A stretch of 19,561 bases of DNA from JAPLDA01 sp043787975 (GCA_043787975.1 JAYVUK010000024.1:1-19561), one strand, 5' to 3'. Shown: positions 7,397-15,180, counted from the first letter of the stretch. Translations and numbers: made by a program. Notes: generated from the sequence alone by a model not told the origin.

Positions 7397-7705
7397 TTAA
7401 ATTAGTTTTTGGAGAATTGAGGTTAGAGATTGAACAATTGCCTGACAGCCCTGTTTTACTGAATCTGAATTTGATGCATCTGCAATTGAATTGCATTCAT
7501 CAATTGCAGCATAAATCGGATCGAGTTTAATATTCCGGAATACGGCAGCCGGATCGGTGTCATCAGTGATAACAATCGAATTTTCACCGATCGTTGTACA
7601 GACATTGATACATATTTTGCGGATTTCTTCATCTGTGGTTGCTTGTCTGATAACCGCCATTAGAGACAGCGCATTTGCCGTTTTGTCAATTGTTTGTGTA
7701 GCCAT
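7397..7705 (-). CDS. VDPA-repeat small protein, copy 1
   Basis: 102 aa from ATG 7705 (an upstream ATG at 7729 would add eight residues but falls inside the predicted promoter region). It aligns with the downstream gene over its whole length: helical N-terminus (about 1-40), ENSIVITDDTDPAAVF (about 43-58) matching ANAIVVTDQVDPAAII of copy 2, and a C-terminal helix ending in a Leu/Ile-rich tail. It contains four Cys residues, which copy 2 largely lacks. The pair probably arose by tandem duplication. A strong promoter match lies just upstream (7727-7758). No function can be assigned. Structural, decoration or cargo roles in the phage block are only guesses. Confidence 0.7.
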   Translation of the reverse strand: MATQTIDKTANALSLMAVIRQATTDEEIRKICINVCTTIGENSIVITDDTDPAAVFRNIKLDPIYAAIDECNSIADASNSDSVKQGCQAIVQSLTSILQKLI

Positions 7706-7726
7706 TTTTAGAGGAAAATTTTTACA

Positions 7727-7758
7727 CAAAATTATTTCTAATGATCCCCATTAGCAAT
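7727..7758 (-). promoter_or_regulatory. Bacteroidota-type promoter for the VDPA gene pair
   Basis: On the - strand the -33 element ATTG (7755-7758) and a perfect -7 element TAATTTTG (7727-7734) are 20 bp apart. The first start codon is at 7705, giving a short leader. Just upstream is a small CTAATG/CATTAG inverted repeat (7737-7753) inside the spacer, which could be an operator. Confidence 0.65.
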
Positions 7759-8135
7759 GATGACACCTGTACAAAGGGGTGCGCAATGCGGAAATCGGAA
7801 TACCTAAAACTGAACGCAACTGAAATTTATTCCCGGGATGGATTACATTAAGTTTCAGAAAGGAAATTGACTGGTTTCAGTTCGAGTTTCCACTTGTAAT
7901 AAATTTCTAAAAACCTTGTAATGTCAACAATGGCAGGGGTTTGCTGTTGATAAAAATTGAAAATAATTCTTGCATATTGACGCAAACAGAAGTAACTTAA
8001 ACCAAAATTTCAGAGAGAAAAAAATGCGCAACCTTATTTTTAAATTTAGAGTTCTGAAAGCCGCTACTGGCAAGGGTTTCAGCGCATACTCTTTTTTCAG
8101 GTCGGCGGGTCAAAATGTTGTACCTATGTTGTACC
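7759..8135. other. Non-coding junction between phage block and tRNA-Asp
   Basis: About 380 bases with no convincing gene on either strand. The only structured element I see is a direct repeat ATGTTGTACC at 8115-8124 and 8126-8135, with a period of 11 bp. Its position, between a phage block and the 3' end of a tRNA gene, is where recombinase arm-type sites or an att remnant would lie. This is suggestive, not proven. No integrase fragment could be read in this stretch. Confidence 0.4.
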
Positions 8136-8175
8136 CAAAAAATCAAAACCCTCGCAAGTTATTCACTTGCAAGGG
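8136..8175 (-). terminator. Rho-independent terminator of tRNA-Asp
   Basis: On the - strand CCCTTGCAAGT pairs with ACTTGCGAGGG around a 5-nt loop (8149-8175 on the + strand), with one mismatch. It is followed by TTTTGATTTTTT. It starts 17 nt beyond the tRNA 3' end, so it would end the tRNA transcript. Confidence 0.75.
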
Positions 8176-8192
8176 CTTGAGATTCATTAAAG

Positions 8193-8266
8193 CGGTCCGG
8201 ACGGGACTCGAACCCGCGACCCCATGCGTGACAGGCATGTATTCTAACCAGCTGAACTACCGAACC
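8193..8266 (-). tRNA. tRNA-Asp (GTC)
   Basis: 74 nt without encoded CCA. The acceptor stem GGTTCGG pairs with CCGGACC (one G-U pair), with discriminator G. The D-arm begins GTTCAGCTGGTTAGAA. The anticodon arm ATGCC-TGTCACG-CAT carries GTC. The T-arm is GCGGG-TTCGAGT-CCCGT. The body is close to the well-known E. coli tRNA-Asp sequence. The 3' end faces the phage block, a common integration target orientation, and a terminator follows. Confidence 0.97.
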
Positions 8267-8308
8267 GTATTAAGTTTAAATTCATTAATGAGTTTCAATT
8301 TTACTAAG

Positions 8309-8341
8309 CGGTCCGGATGACTCGAAGCGATGATCCGAACC
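8309..8341 (-). pseudogene. Decayed tRNA-Asp copy (33-nt remnant)
   Basis: On the - strand it keeps both acceptor strands of the neighbouring tRNA-Asp exactly (GGTTCGG and CCGGACC plus discriminator G) and the T-loop TTCGAGT. The D-arm, anticodon arm and most of the T-stem are gone. Flanking bases are also shared (TAC before, CTT after). It lies 43 nt upstream of the intact tRNA and cannot be a working tRNA. Confidence 0.8.
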
Positions 8342-8405
8342 GTAATTTATTTGGGTGTGCAAAAATAGTTGAATTTTTCTTCTGACAAAATCTAAAGAGA
8401 TAATT

Positions 8406-9338
8406 TCAGCTCATGCGTTCACGCTTAATCAGATAGGGCAGCAATACTTGCCTGTAACCCTCATGAATATCAGCTTCTACGAAATCAATCCTGTACTGTG
8501 CACACTTCGTTCTTAAATCCTTCTTAAATGCTGACATGGATTGAACATAGCTTTCCTTTACTTCATTGGAGTGTACCTTTACCTGGTCACCGGTTTCCAC
8601 ATCAATGAACAAATAAGGACGATTATCGAAATCAAATTCTTCTTCCTTGCTTTTATCAACGACATGGAACAATACAACCTCATGTTTATTGTGTTTGAGA
8701 TGCTGTAAGGCTCCGAATAATTCATTCTGCTTACCAAAATCCGTTTCCATCATGTCACTGAAAATAATGACCATCGAGCGTTTATGTATAGATTCTGCAA
8801 CCTGGTGTAATGTTTCTGAGGCAGACGTTTTCCGCTGGTTCATAACACTTCCTTCACTCAGCAGCTTTTCCATCTCACTGAATAAATATTTGTGATGTAC
8901 AGAACTTGATTTTGCCTGAGAGTTAAATTCCAACGAATCAGAAAAAACACTCAAACCGACTGCATCCCTTTGCTGACGCAACATGTAGGTAATCGCTGCA
9001 GCAGAATGCACAGCGAAGGAAATTTTATTGAGCAGAAATTTTTCTCCTTTTGGAATCTCTGGGTAATGCATAGAAGAAGAGTTATCAACTATGATTTGGC
9101 AGCGTAGATTTGTTTCCTCTTCATATCGCTTTACAAAAAGCTTGTCTGACCGTCCGTATAATTTCCAGTCAATGTGCTTGGTTGATTCGCCCGTATTATA
9201 TAGGCGATGTTCGGCAAATTCAACACTAAAGCCATGAAACGGACTTTTGTGAAGACCAGTAATAAAGCCTTCCACTACTTGCTTAGCAAGCAATTCAAGA
9301 TGGCTTAATTGCTGGACTTCCTGCTGGTTGATGGACAT
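8406..9338 (-). CDS. DUF58 / von Willebrand factor A-like protein
   Basis: 310 aa. The DUF58 signature is present at residues 52-75 (STKHIDWKLYGRSDKLFVKRYEEE-like, here quoted in part) and is followed by a vWA domain with a MIDAS metal-binding site Asp85-x-Ser87-x-Ser89 in VDNSSSM. Proteins of this family usually sit beside MoxR-type AAA ATPases and take part in chaperone-like or membrane complex assembly. Here the visible neighbour upstream is thioredoxin, 69 nt away, and no MoxR gene is in the window. No signal peptide or membrane helix is seen, so it is likely cytoplasmic. It starts at ATG 9338. The biochemical role in this organism is unknown. Confidence 0.88.
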   Translation of the reverse strand: MSINQQEVQQLSHLELLAKQVVEGFITGLHKSPFHGFSVEFAEHRLYNTGESTKHIDWKLYGRSDKLFVKRYEEETNLRCQIIVDNSSSMHYPEIPKGEKFLLNKISFAVHSAAAITYMLRQQRDAVGLSVFSDSLEFNSQAKSSSVHHKYLFSEMEKLLSEGSVMNQRKTSASETLHQVAESIHKRSMVIIFSDMMETDFGKQNELFGALQHLKHNKHEVVLFHVVDKSKEEEFDFDNRPYLFIDVETGDQVKVHSNEVKESYVQSMSAFKKDLRTKCAQYRIDFVEADIHEGYRQVLLPYLIKRERMS

Positions 9339-9349
9339 AATGTTAATTT

Positions 9350-9400
9350 ACGGTTGACAGTTTACAGTTATCGAAACTGTAAACCGTAAACTGTAAACCA
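9350..9400. repeat. GTTTACAGTT-type hairpin repeat
   Basis: A perfect 10-bp inverted repeat, GTTTACAGTT (9360-9369) and AACTGTAAAC (9375-9384), has further partial copies on both sides (for example AAACTGTAAACC at 9389-9400). It fills the short gap between thioredoxin and the DUF58 gene. It could act as a transcript-end hairpin for trxA or be a simple-repeat expansion. Confidence 0.7.
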
Positions 9401-9407
9401 TAAATGA

Positions 9408-9728
9408 TTACGATAACTGTGCGTTGAGTTTGTTCGCAAGAATGCTCTTTGGAACAGCGCCTACTTGCTTATCGACTACTTGTCCGTTCTTAAAGAAAAG
9501 AAGGGTTGGAATATTTCTTACGCCGAAATTCATGGAGATATTCGGATTGCTGTCAACATCTACTTTGCCGATCACTACTCTTCCATCATATTCCTTGGAG
9601 AGTTCTTCTACGATTGGACCTACCATACGACATGGTCCGCACCATTCTGCCCAAAAATCAACCAATACCGGTTTATCTGATTTCATGACTAACTCTTCAA
9701 AGTTTGCATCTGTAATTTCTAATGCCAT
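9408..9728 (-). CDS. trxA: Thioredoxin
   Basis: 106 aa, the standard length. The redox-active WCGPC motif is at residues 29-33 (Cys30, Cys33), and the cis-proline is Pro74 in RNIPTL. The FWAEWCGPC and KVDVDSNP blocks are typical of thioredoxin 1. It reduces disulfides in cytoplasmic proteins, with electrons from thioredoxin reductase, which is not in the window. No signal peptide is present. A perfect -7 element lies about 40 nt upstream of the ATG at 9728, so it is transcribed from its own promoter. The DUF58 gene lies downstream on the same strand behind a hairpin repeat. Confidence 0.97.
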   Translation of the reverse strand: MALEITDANFEELVMKSDKPVLVDFWAEWCGPCRMVGPIVEELSKEYDGRVVIGKVDVDSNPNISMNFGVRNIPTLLFFKNGQVVDKQVGAVPKSILANKLNAQLS

Positions 9729-9769
9729 TGTTATTGAATTTTAAATTTAGATTTTGAATTTTTATAATG

Positions 9770-9777
9770 CAAAGATA
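9770..9777 (-). promoter_or_regulatory. trxA promoter -7 element
   Basis: On the - strand TATCTTTG is a perfect match to the Bacteroidota -7 consensus TAnnTTTG. A clear -33 TTTG at 19-21 bp upstream was not seen. The distance to the trxA start codon (9728) leaves a leader of about 35 nt. Confidence 0.6.
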
Positions 9778-9863
9778 CTAACAATTATGAAGCCTTACTG
9801 ATGACGCTGCCATTCGGACAGAGAGCCTAATTGAAAACCATATTTATAACGCGCTTGTGTCAC

Positions 9864-10646
9864 TTAAATTTCAATTTCTCCGGTTAAAAAAGTCACCGCT
9901 TTACCACTGATTTTTACCCTGTCTCCAATTAACTCACAACCAATATGTCCTATTCTTTTTGAAAGCTGTTTTGCCTCCAGTTTTGTCTTGCCCAGTTTCG
10001 CAGACCAATAAGGTGTCAATATCGTATGGGCCGAACCTGTTACGGGATCCTCATTAATTCCTGAATTTGGAAAGAAGCAACGTGATACAAAATCAACTTC
10101 ATTTCCCTTCGCTGTGAAAATAACACCGTGACGATGCGCTTTCTTAACCTCTTCAATAATAGGATTCAAATCTTCAATTTCTTTTTGTGAATTCAGGACA
10201 ACGAGCACAAAATTTTTTCCTTCAAAAACTTCAAGCGGTCTTACCGTGATTGCTTCGAGAATTGCTTTTGGTGTTTCAATTTTTACAGGATCATCTTTCG
10301 GAAAGTCCAGCGTGAGGATGTTCCCATCTCGTTGCACAGACAACATTCCGCTTCGCGAATCAAAATTGATTTGCGGTTTGTTATAACCGAGATGCGTGTA
10401 CATGACATGAGCAGTTGCAAGCGTGGCATGTCCGCATAAATCCACTTCTACAGTCGGTGTATACCAGCGCAAATGAAAATCGTTTCCTTTTGGAACATAG
10501 AAAACAGTTTCTGCGAGGTTATTTTCAGCTGCAATCATTTGCATCACTGCATCCGGCAACCACTTCTCAAGCGGAACAACAGCTGCAGGATTTCCTTCAA
10601 ACAGATTCTCTGAAAAAGCATCGACCTGGAATATTCTATATTTCAT
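9864..10646 (-). CDS. PhzF-family isomerase
   Basis: 260 aa with the diaminopimelate-epimerase-like double-hotdog fold of PhzF/YddE proteins. Visible family marks are the N-terminal QVDAFSENLFEGNPAAVV (residues 7-24), Glu46 in NLAETVF at the position of the catalytic Glu of PhzF, CGHATLATA (71-79), and the second-half DPVTGSAHT (200-208). PhzF itself isomerises dihydro-3-hydroxyanthranilate in phenazine synthesis, but no phenazine genes are nearby and most relatives have unknown substrates. Only the fold and family can be stated. The gene starts 3 nt after the dnaE stop, so it is probably co-transcribed with dnaE. The link looks positional, not functional. Confidence 0.9.
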   Translation of the reverse strand: MKYRIFQVDAFSENLFEGNPAAVVPLEKWLPDAVMQMIAAENNLAETVFYVPKGNDFHLRWYTPTVEVDLCGHATLATAHVMYTHLGYNKPQINFDSRSGMLSVQRDGNILTLDFPKDDPVKIETPKAILEAITVRPLEVFEGKNFVLVVLNSQKEIEDLNPIIEEVKKAHRHGVIFTAKGNEVDFVSRCFFPNSGINEDPVTGSAHTILTPYWSAKLGKTKLEAKQLSKRIGHIGCELIGDRVKISGKAVTFLTGEIEI

Positions 10647-10649
10647 AAA

Positions 10650-13600
10650 TCAATTCTCATTGTACTTTACTTCCGCCACTTCAGGAATATTGCTGATGGA
10701 TTCAAGAAAAGAATTATCCGGATGAATACGGAATTTCCGTGAAGGCATTTTCAGGCTCATATTGTTTTCACGATCGGACACATTCAATTGCAAATTGCAG
10801 CTACGTGGGTTTTGCTTTGAGTTTTCCTTCACCACATTCATCAACGTACCGATAAATTTATCAGACAGTTCACTCAACTGAACATGAATGGTGATGCTAC
10901 GTAACATTTTTTCACGGAGCTCTGAAAGTAATTGCATGCTCCCTACTTTAAACTCAAGTGATCCGGGCTGATGATAACGTTCCTGCGCTTTGCCTCGCAC
11001 ATGAAGGAAAAATCCAGGCTCCATGTATTGCTTGAAACTTACATAGTCCTGTCCGAACAGAACAAGCTCGATCGAATCATCAAAATCTTCGATGGTAAAA
11101 TTACCAAACGGTTTTCCTGTTTTCGACACACGATGATTCACCGCAGTAATCATTCCTCCGACAGTCAGTTCCTTGTCCTTGTATTTTTCAAGTTCTTTTA
11201 GTTGAGAAATTTTATTCGGACAAAACTGTTTCATCTCAAAACTAAAGTTATCAAGCGGGTGACCGGAGATGTAAAACCCCAGCACTTCCTTTTCTTTATG
11301 AAGTAATTCTAAATTGCTCCACGGTTCGCAGATAGCAAGTGAAGGAGTCGTCACATCAGCAATCATCACATCACCGAACAGAGAATTCTGTGAAGAATTT
11401 TGTTGCATCGCCATGTTATTACCGAACCGAATTGCTTTATCGATTCCGTTAGCCTGGTCTTTACCATCCAATGTAAAATACTGTGCGCGATGAATTTCTT
11501 TGAAACAATCCAATGCACCGGCTTGCACTAAACTTTCGAGGCAACGTTTGTTTGTTGCTTTGTTCGCCACACGTTGGGTGAGATCAAAAATATTTTTGAA
11601 GGCTCCATTTGCATTCCGTTCATCAATGATGGCTGCAACGGCCGATTCACCAACACCTTTCACTGCACCGAGGCCAAATCGAATTTCTCCTTTTTTGTTT
11701 ACCGCAAAATTGTAATGACTTTCATTTACATCCGGACCAAGCACCGGAATACTCATCCGTTTCGATTCTTCCATGAAGAAGGTAATCTTGTCGATGTTGC
11801 TTAAGTTATGAGTCAACACCGCACTCATGTATTCAGCCGGATAATTTGATTTTAGAAAAGCAGTTTGAAAAGCAACGAATGCGTAACAGGTAGAATGTGA
11901 TTTATTGAATGCATATTGTGCAAACGCTTCCCAGTCTGTCCAGACTTTATCACAAATTTTTTCATCGAGGTTATTTTTCTTAATTCCTTCGATGAATTTA
12001 TTTTTCATTTTGTCGAGCGTGGCTTTGTCTTTCTTACCCATCGCTTTCCGTAATACGTCAGCATCACCTTTGGTGAAGTTCGCAAGCTTTTGTGAGAGCA
12101 ACATCACCTGCTCCTGGTAAACAGTAATACCATACGTCTCCTTCAGAATTTCTTCCATGTCGGGTAAATCGTAGGAAACTTTTTCCAACCCGTTCTTCCG
12201 CTTCACGAAATTAGGAATGTATTCCAGAGGACCCGGGCGATACAACGCATTCATTGCAATCAAATCTTCAAATTTATCGGGCTTCAGATCTTTGAGGTAT
12301 TTCTGCATTCCGGCAGATTCAAATTGAAATGTTCCATTCGTTTCTCCACGTTGATATAACTCCAGGGTTTTTTTATCATCCAAAGGAATCGTATCGATGT
12401 CAATTTCAATTCCGTGATTTTGCTTAATCAGAATGAGAGCATCCTTGATAATGGTCAATGTTTTTAATCCAAGAAAGTCCATCTTAATTACACCCGCATC
12501 TTCAATCACTTTTCCGTCAAACTGGGTAACGAGCAACTCCGTTTCTTTGGAAGCATACACCGGAATAATTTCCGTTAAGTCTTTCGGAGCGATGATAATT
12601 CCAGCTGCATGAATTCCGGTATTACGCACAGACCCTTCAAGGATAACAGCTTCTTTCAACACGCGACCCTGCAAATCGTTTCCGTCGTAAATCTTTCGTA
12701 ATTTTTTTACATCTTCAAGATCATCACTATTCAATCCTTCTTTTGTCTTCAAACTTTTTTCTCCATCAAATGGAGCATGAATCAGCCGTTTCAATTCGAT
12801 ACCGGGACGTTCAGGAACAAGTTTGGCAAGCATGTTTGATTCCGCCAGCGGAAGATCCATGACACGCGCTACATCTTTGATGCTCATCTTGGCTGCCATG
12901 GTACCATACGTTACAATCTGTGCAACCTGGTTCTTTCCATATTTCCCTACGACATAGTCGATTACTTTTTGTCTCCCTACATCATCGAAATCCGTATCAA
13001 TATCGGGCATTGATTTTCTGTCAGGATTTAAAAACCGCTCGAAGAGTAAATTGTATTTCATCGGATCGATGTTGGTGATACCCGTACAATAGGCAACCAC
13101 AGAACCTGCAGCAGAGCCGCGTCCGGGACCGACAAATACTCCGATCTCTTTTCCGTGGTTGATAAAATCAGCAACGATTAAAAAGTATCCTGCAAAACCC
13201 ATCGTCTGGATGGTGAACAATTCAAACTTAATCCGTTCTTCAATTTCAGGAGTCAGCGAATCTCCATAACGTTTCTTGGCACCTACAAAAGTGATGTGCT
13301 TTAAATATTCATCCTGAGAAACAAATCCTTCAGGAATTTTAAAATGTGGAAGCAAGATATCCTGCTTCAACTTCAGCGGCTCTATTTTGCTTACGATTTC
13401 ATTGGTGTTATCAATCGACTGAGGAATATCACTGAAAAGTGTTGACATCTCTTCCGTCGTCTTGAAATAAAACTGGTCGTTGTAAAATGCAAACCGTTTT
13501 CCCTTCTGGCTTCCTCCATCATCAATGTCTTTATACGCCTGTGTACTTTGTTTCTCACCGGTATTGATGCAAAGTAAAATATCATGTGCATTGAAATCCT

Positions 13601-14255
13601 GTTGGTCTACATAATGTGAATCGTTGGATGCAATAACTTTTACATTGTATTTAACCGCCCATTTCAACAGTATTGCATTGACCGTGTTTTGCTCAGGAAT
13701 ATCGTGACGTTGCATCTCGATGTAATAATCCTCTCCAAATAAATCGAGCCACCATTTGAATTCCACTTCGCCTTCAGCCTCTCCTTTTTTCAAAATTGTT
13801 CGTGGAACAGACGCACCAAGACAACACGTAGTCGCTATCAGACCTTTGTGATATTTCAACACCAACTCTTTGTCAATGCGAGGATACTTGCCATACAAAC
13901 CTTCGATGTAACCAAGCGAGCAGAGCTTCACTAGATTCTTATATCCTTCTGAATTCTTTGCGAGAAACAATTGGTGATAGCGAACGTCCCGATCATCTTT
14001 CGTAAATTTATTTTTGTGGCGATCTTCCACTACATAAAACTCACAACCGACAATCGGTTTAATCGTATCAGGATTTTCTTTGTTGTGCTTTCCTGCTTCC
14101 GCTACAAACTTGAATACGCCAAACATATTTCCATGATCGGTGATGGCAATGCCGGGCATTTTATCAGCAACGGCTTTCTTATAAAGAGAGGATATATCGG
14201 CAGCCCCGTCAAGCAACGAGAACTGGGTATGGACATGCAAATGGGAAAAATTCAT
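10650..14255 (-). CDS. dnaE: DNA polymerase III subunit alpha
   Basis: 1,201 aa, a complete replicative C-family polymerase. The N-terminal PHP domain begins with HLHVHTQFSLLDG (residues 5-17) and continues with ITDHGNMFG and ASNDSHYVDQ. The polymerase core has GPGRGSAAGS (about 376-385) and the catalytic acidic motif PDIDTDFDD (about 416-424). The palm/fingers region and helix-hairpin-helix (GVGESAV) follow, and an OB domain with ELTVGGMITAV near residue 1030 comes before a short C-terminal domain. No intein or break is seen. It is the essential chromosomal replicase, working with clamp and loader encoded elsewhere. It starts at ATG 14255; phzF follows after 3 nt. No strong promoter was seen in the gap upstream. 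Confidence 0.98.
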   Translation of the reverse strand: MNFSHLHVHTQFSLLDGAADISSLYKKAVADKMPGIAITDHGNMFGVFKFVAEAGKHNKENPDTIKPIVGCEFYVVEDRHKNKFTKDDRDVRYHQLFLAKNSEGYKNLVKLCSLGYIEGLYGKYPRIDKELVLKYHKGLIATTCCLGASVPRTILKKGEAEGEVEFKWWLDLFGEDYYIEMQRHDIPEQNTVNAILLKWAVKYNVKVIASNDSHYVDQQDFNAHDILLCINTGEKQSTQAYKDIDDGGSQKGKRFAFYNDQFYFKTTEEMSTLFSDIPQSIDNTNEIVSKIEPLKLKQDILLPHFKIPEGFVSQDEYLKHITFVGAKKRYGDSLTPEIEERIKFELFTIQTMGFAGYFLIVADFINHGKEIGVFVGPGRGSAAGSVVAYCTGITNIDPMKYNLLFERFLNPDRKSMPDIDTDFDDVGRQKVIDYVVGKYGKNQVAQIVTYGTMAAKMSIKDVARVMDLPLAESNMLAKLVPERPGIELKRLIHAPFDGEKSLKTKEGLNSDDLEDVKKLRKIYDGNDLQGRVLKEAVILEGSVRNTGIHAAGIIIAPKDLTEIIPVYASKETELLVTQFDGKVIEDAGVIKMDFLGLKTLTIIKDALILIKQNHGIEIDIDTIPLDDKKTLELYQRGETNGTFQFESAGMQKYLKDLKPDKFEDLIAMNALYRPGPLEYIPNFVKRKNGLEKVSYDLPDMEEILKETYGITVYQEQVMLLSQKLANFTKGDADVLRKAMGKKDKATLDKMKNKFIEGIKKNNLDEKICDKVWTDWEAFAQYAFNKSHSTCYAFVAFQTAFLKSNYPAEYMSAVLTHNLSNIDKITFFMEESKRMSIPVLGPDVNESHYNFAVNKKGEIRFGLGAVKGVGESAVAAIIDERNANGAFKNIFDLTQRVANKATNKRCLESLVQAGALDCFKEIHRAQYFTLDGKDQANGIDKAIRFGNNMAMQQNSSQNSLFGDVMIADVTTPSLAICEPWSNLELLHKEKEVLGFYISGHPLDNFSFEMKQFCPNKISQLKELEKYKDKELTVGGMITAVNHRVSKTGKPFGNFTIEDFDDSIELVLFGQDYVSFKQYMEPGFFLHVRGKAQERYHQPGSLEFKVGSMQLLSELREKMLRSITIHVQLSELSDKFIGTLMNVVKENSKQNPRSCNLQLNVSDRENNMSLKMPSRKFRIHPDNSFLESISNIPEVAEVKYNEN

Positions 14256-14391
14256 CAGGTACTTTAAATTGGATGTAGGTTGAGGATTAACTAAAATGAG
14301 GTTTGTAAATTTATCGAATATTGTTTTAGTTCATTAAAAATTCTCCGTGAGACTTCGAAAAGATTTAAACAAAATGTTGAAGAAGTTCCGT

Positions 14392-14447
14392 GGTTCAATA
14401 GTTCATTAGTGGTGGTGGTGACGTTTTAACGAATGAACTATTGAACC
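14392..14447. repeat. GTTCA-type inverted repeat (16-bp perfect arms)
   Basis: GGTTCAATAGTTCATT (14392-14407) and its exact complement AATGAACTATTGAACC (14432-14447) are separated by 24 bases containing a GGT repeat. A partial extra copy (CATTGAAC) follows. It lies in the gap between the divergent dnaE and rpsP genes. The same GTTCA/TGAAC vocabulary recurs at 19380-19480. Confidence 0.85.
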
Positions 14448-14510
14448 ATTGAACTTTTAAACTATTGAGCTTTAAAACCGATTTAAACCCGTTTTTTTGT
14501 CAAAAATAAC

Positions 14511-14542
14511 TTTGGCACTTTCAGGAAAAAACAGCATCTTTG
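14511..14542 (+). promoter_or_regulatory. Bacteroidota-type promoter of rpsP
   Basis: TTTG (14511-14514) and CATCTTTG (14535-14542; seven of eight bases of TAnnTTTG) are 20 bp apart. Transcription should begin at about 14549, leaving a leader of about 80 nt before the rpsP ATG. Confidence 0.7.
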
Positions 14543-14557
14543 CGTCCCTTTTTAAAA

Positions 14558-14593
14558 GAACATAGGAGAATGTTCATCCTGCAGGGTTGCAGG
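14558..14593 (+). promoter_or_regulatory. Two-hairpin rpsP mRNA leader
   Basis: Two adjacent stems lie between promoter and start codon. The first is GAACAT (14558-14563) with ATGTTC (14570-14575). The second is CCTGCA (14578-14583) with TGCAGG (14588-14593) around a GGGT loop. Ribosomal-protein operons often carry such leaders as autoregulatory sites. Whether this pair does so is inference. Confidence 0.4.
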
Positions 14594-14628
14594 AAAAGGT
14601 TCAAATAACCGTCAAAAATTGTAAAAAG

Positions 14629-15180
14629 ATGCCAGTAAAAATCAGATTATCACGTCATGGTAAGAAGCACAATGCTTATTATCATATTGTGGTAGCAGAT
14701 GGTCGTGCTCCGAGAGATGGTAAGTTTATCGAAGTCATCGGTAACTACAATCCCAACACGAATCCTGCAACCATTGAATTAAACAATGAGAAAGCACTTA
14801 GCTGGCTCAGTAAAGGCGCGCAGCCAACTGACACCACACGTGCTATCTTGTCGTACAAAGGAGTGCTTTATAAAAAACATCTCCAGGAAGGCATTGCGAA
14901 AAACGCATTGACCCAGGAGCAAGCCGATGAAAAATTCCAACAGTGGCTTGACGCAAAACAGAACAAGATCGAAGAGAAAAAGAATCGGTTAGCCGGTGCT
15001 TCCGTAAAAGACAAGGAAGCCCGTCTCATTGAAGAAACAAAAAAGAAAGAAGCGAAAGCTGAATTGATCAGGGTGAAAAATACTCCTCCTCCTGTTGAAG
15101 AAGCTCCGGCAGTTGTTGCTGAAACTCCTGCTGAAGAAGCACCGAATGAAGGGGCTCCTGAAGGAGAAGCACAAGCGTAA
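14629..15180 (+). CDS. rpsP: Small ribosomal subunit protein bS16
   Basis: 183 aa from ATG 14629 (MPVKIRLSRHGKKHNAYYHIVVAD, quoted in part, is the conserved S16 start). An upstream in-frame TTG at 14587 lies in the leader and is rejected. The S16 core covers about residues 1-80 (VADGRAPRDGKFIEVIGNYNP). After it comes an unusually long tail: a charged helical part rich in Lys/Glu (about 95-150) and a low-complexity Glu/Ala/Pro segment to the end. Long C-terminal extensions of bS16 are seen in Bacteroidota. It is monocistronic: its own promoter, then a strong terminator. The usual rimM-trmD-rplS neighbours are absent here. Confidence 0.97.
   Translation: MPVKIRLSRHGKKHNAYYHIVVADGRAPRDGKFIEVIGNYNPNTNPATIELNNEKALSWLSKGAQPTDTTRAILSYKGVLYKKHLQEGIAKNALTQEQADEKFQQWLDAKQNKIEEKKNRLAGASVKDKEARLIEETKKKEAKAELIRVKNTPPPVEEAPAVVAETPAEEAPNEGAPEGEAQA

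Noticed and set aside
7395..7496. N-terminal extension of the VDPA copy 2 protein
   Set aside because: It overlaps the end of copy 1 in another frame; the paralog alignment begins at the ATG at 7394.
7970..8320. A 116-codon + strand frame running through the tRNA-Asp region
   Set aside because: It reads antisense through the tRNA and its terminator; the stretch GLEPATPCV is the well-known false translation of a tRNA gene.
9864..10646. Phenazine biosynthesis cluster
   Set aside because: Only a PhzF-family gene is present, next to dnaE; no other phenazine genes are nearby and the family is functionally broad.
10971..14267. Several 60-100 codon frames opposite dnaE
   Set aside because: Antisense to a full-length essential gene with no start context or recognisable domain.
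14392..14447. CRISPR-like repeat
   Set aside because: Only one inverted pair, no regularly spaced direct repeats with unique spacers, and no cas genes.
14587..14628. An upstream TTG start for rpsP
   Set aside because: It would add 14 residues before the highly conserved MPVKIRL start and falls inside the leader hairpins.
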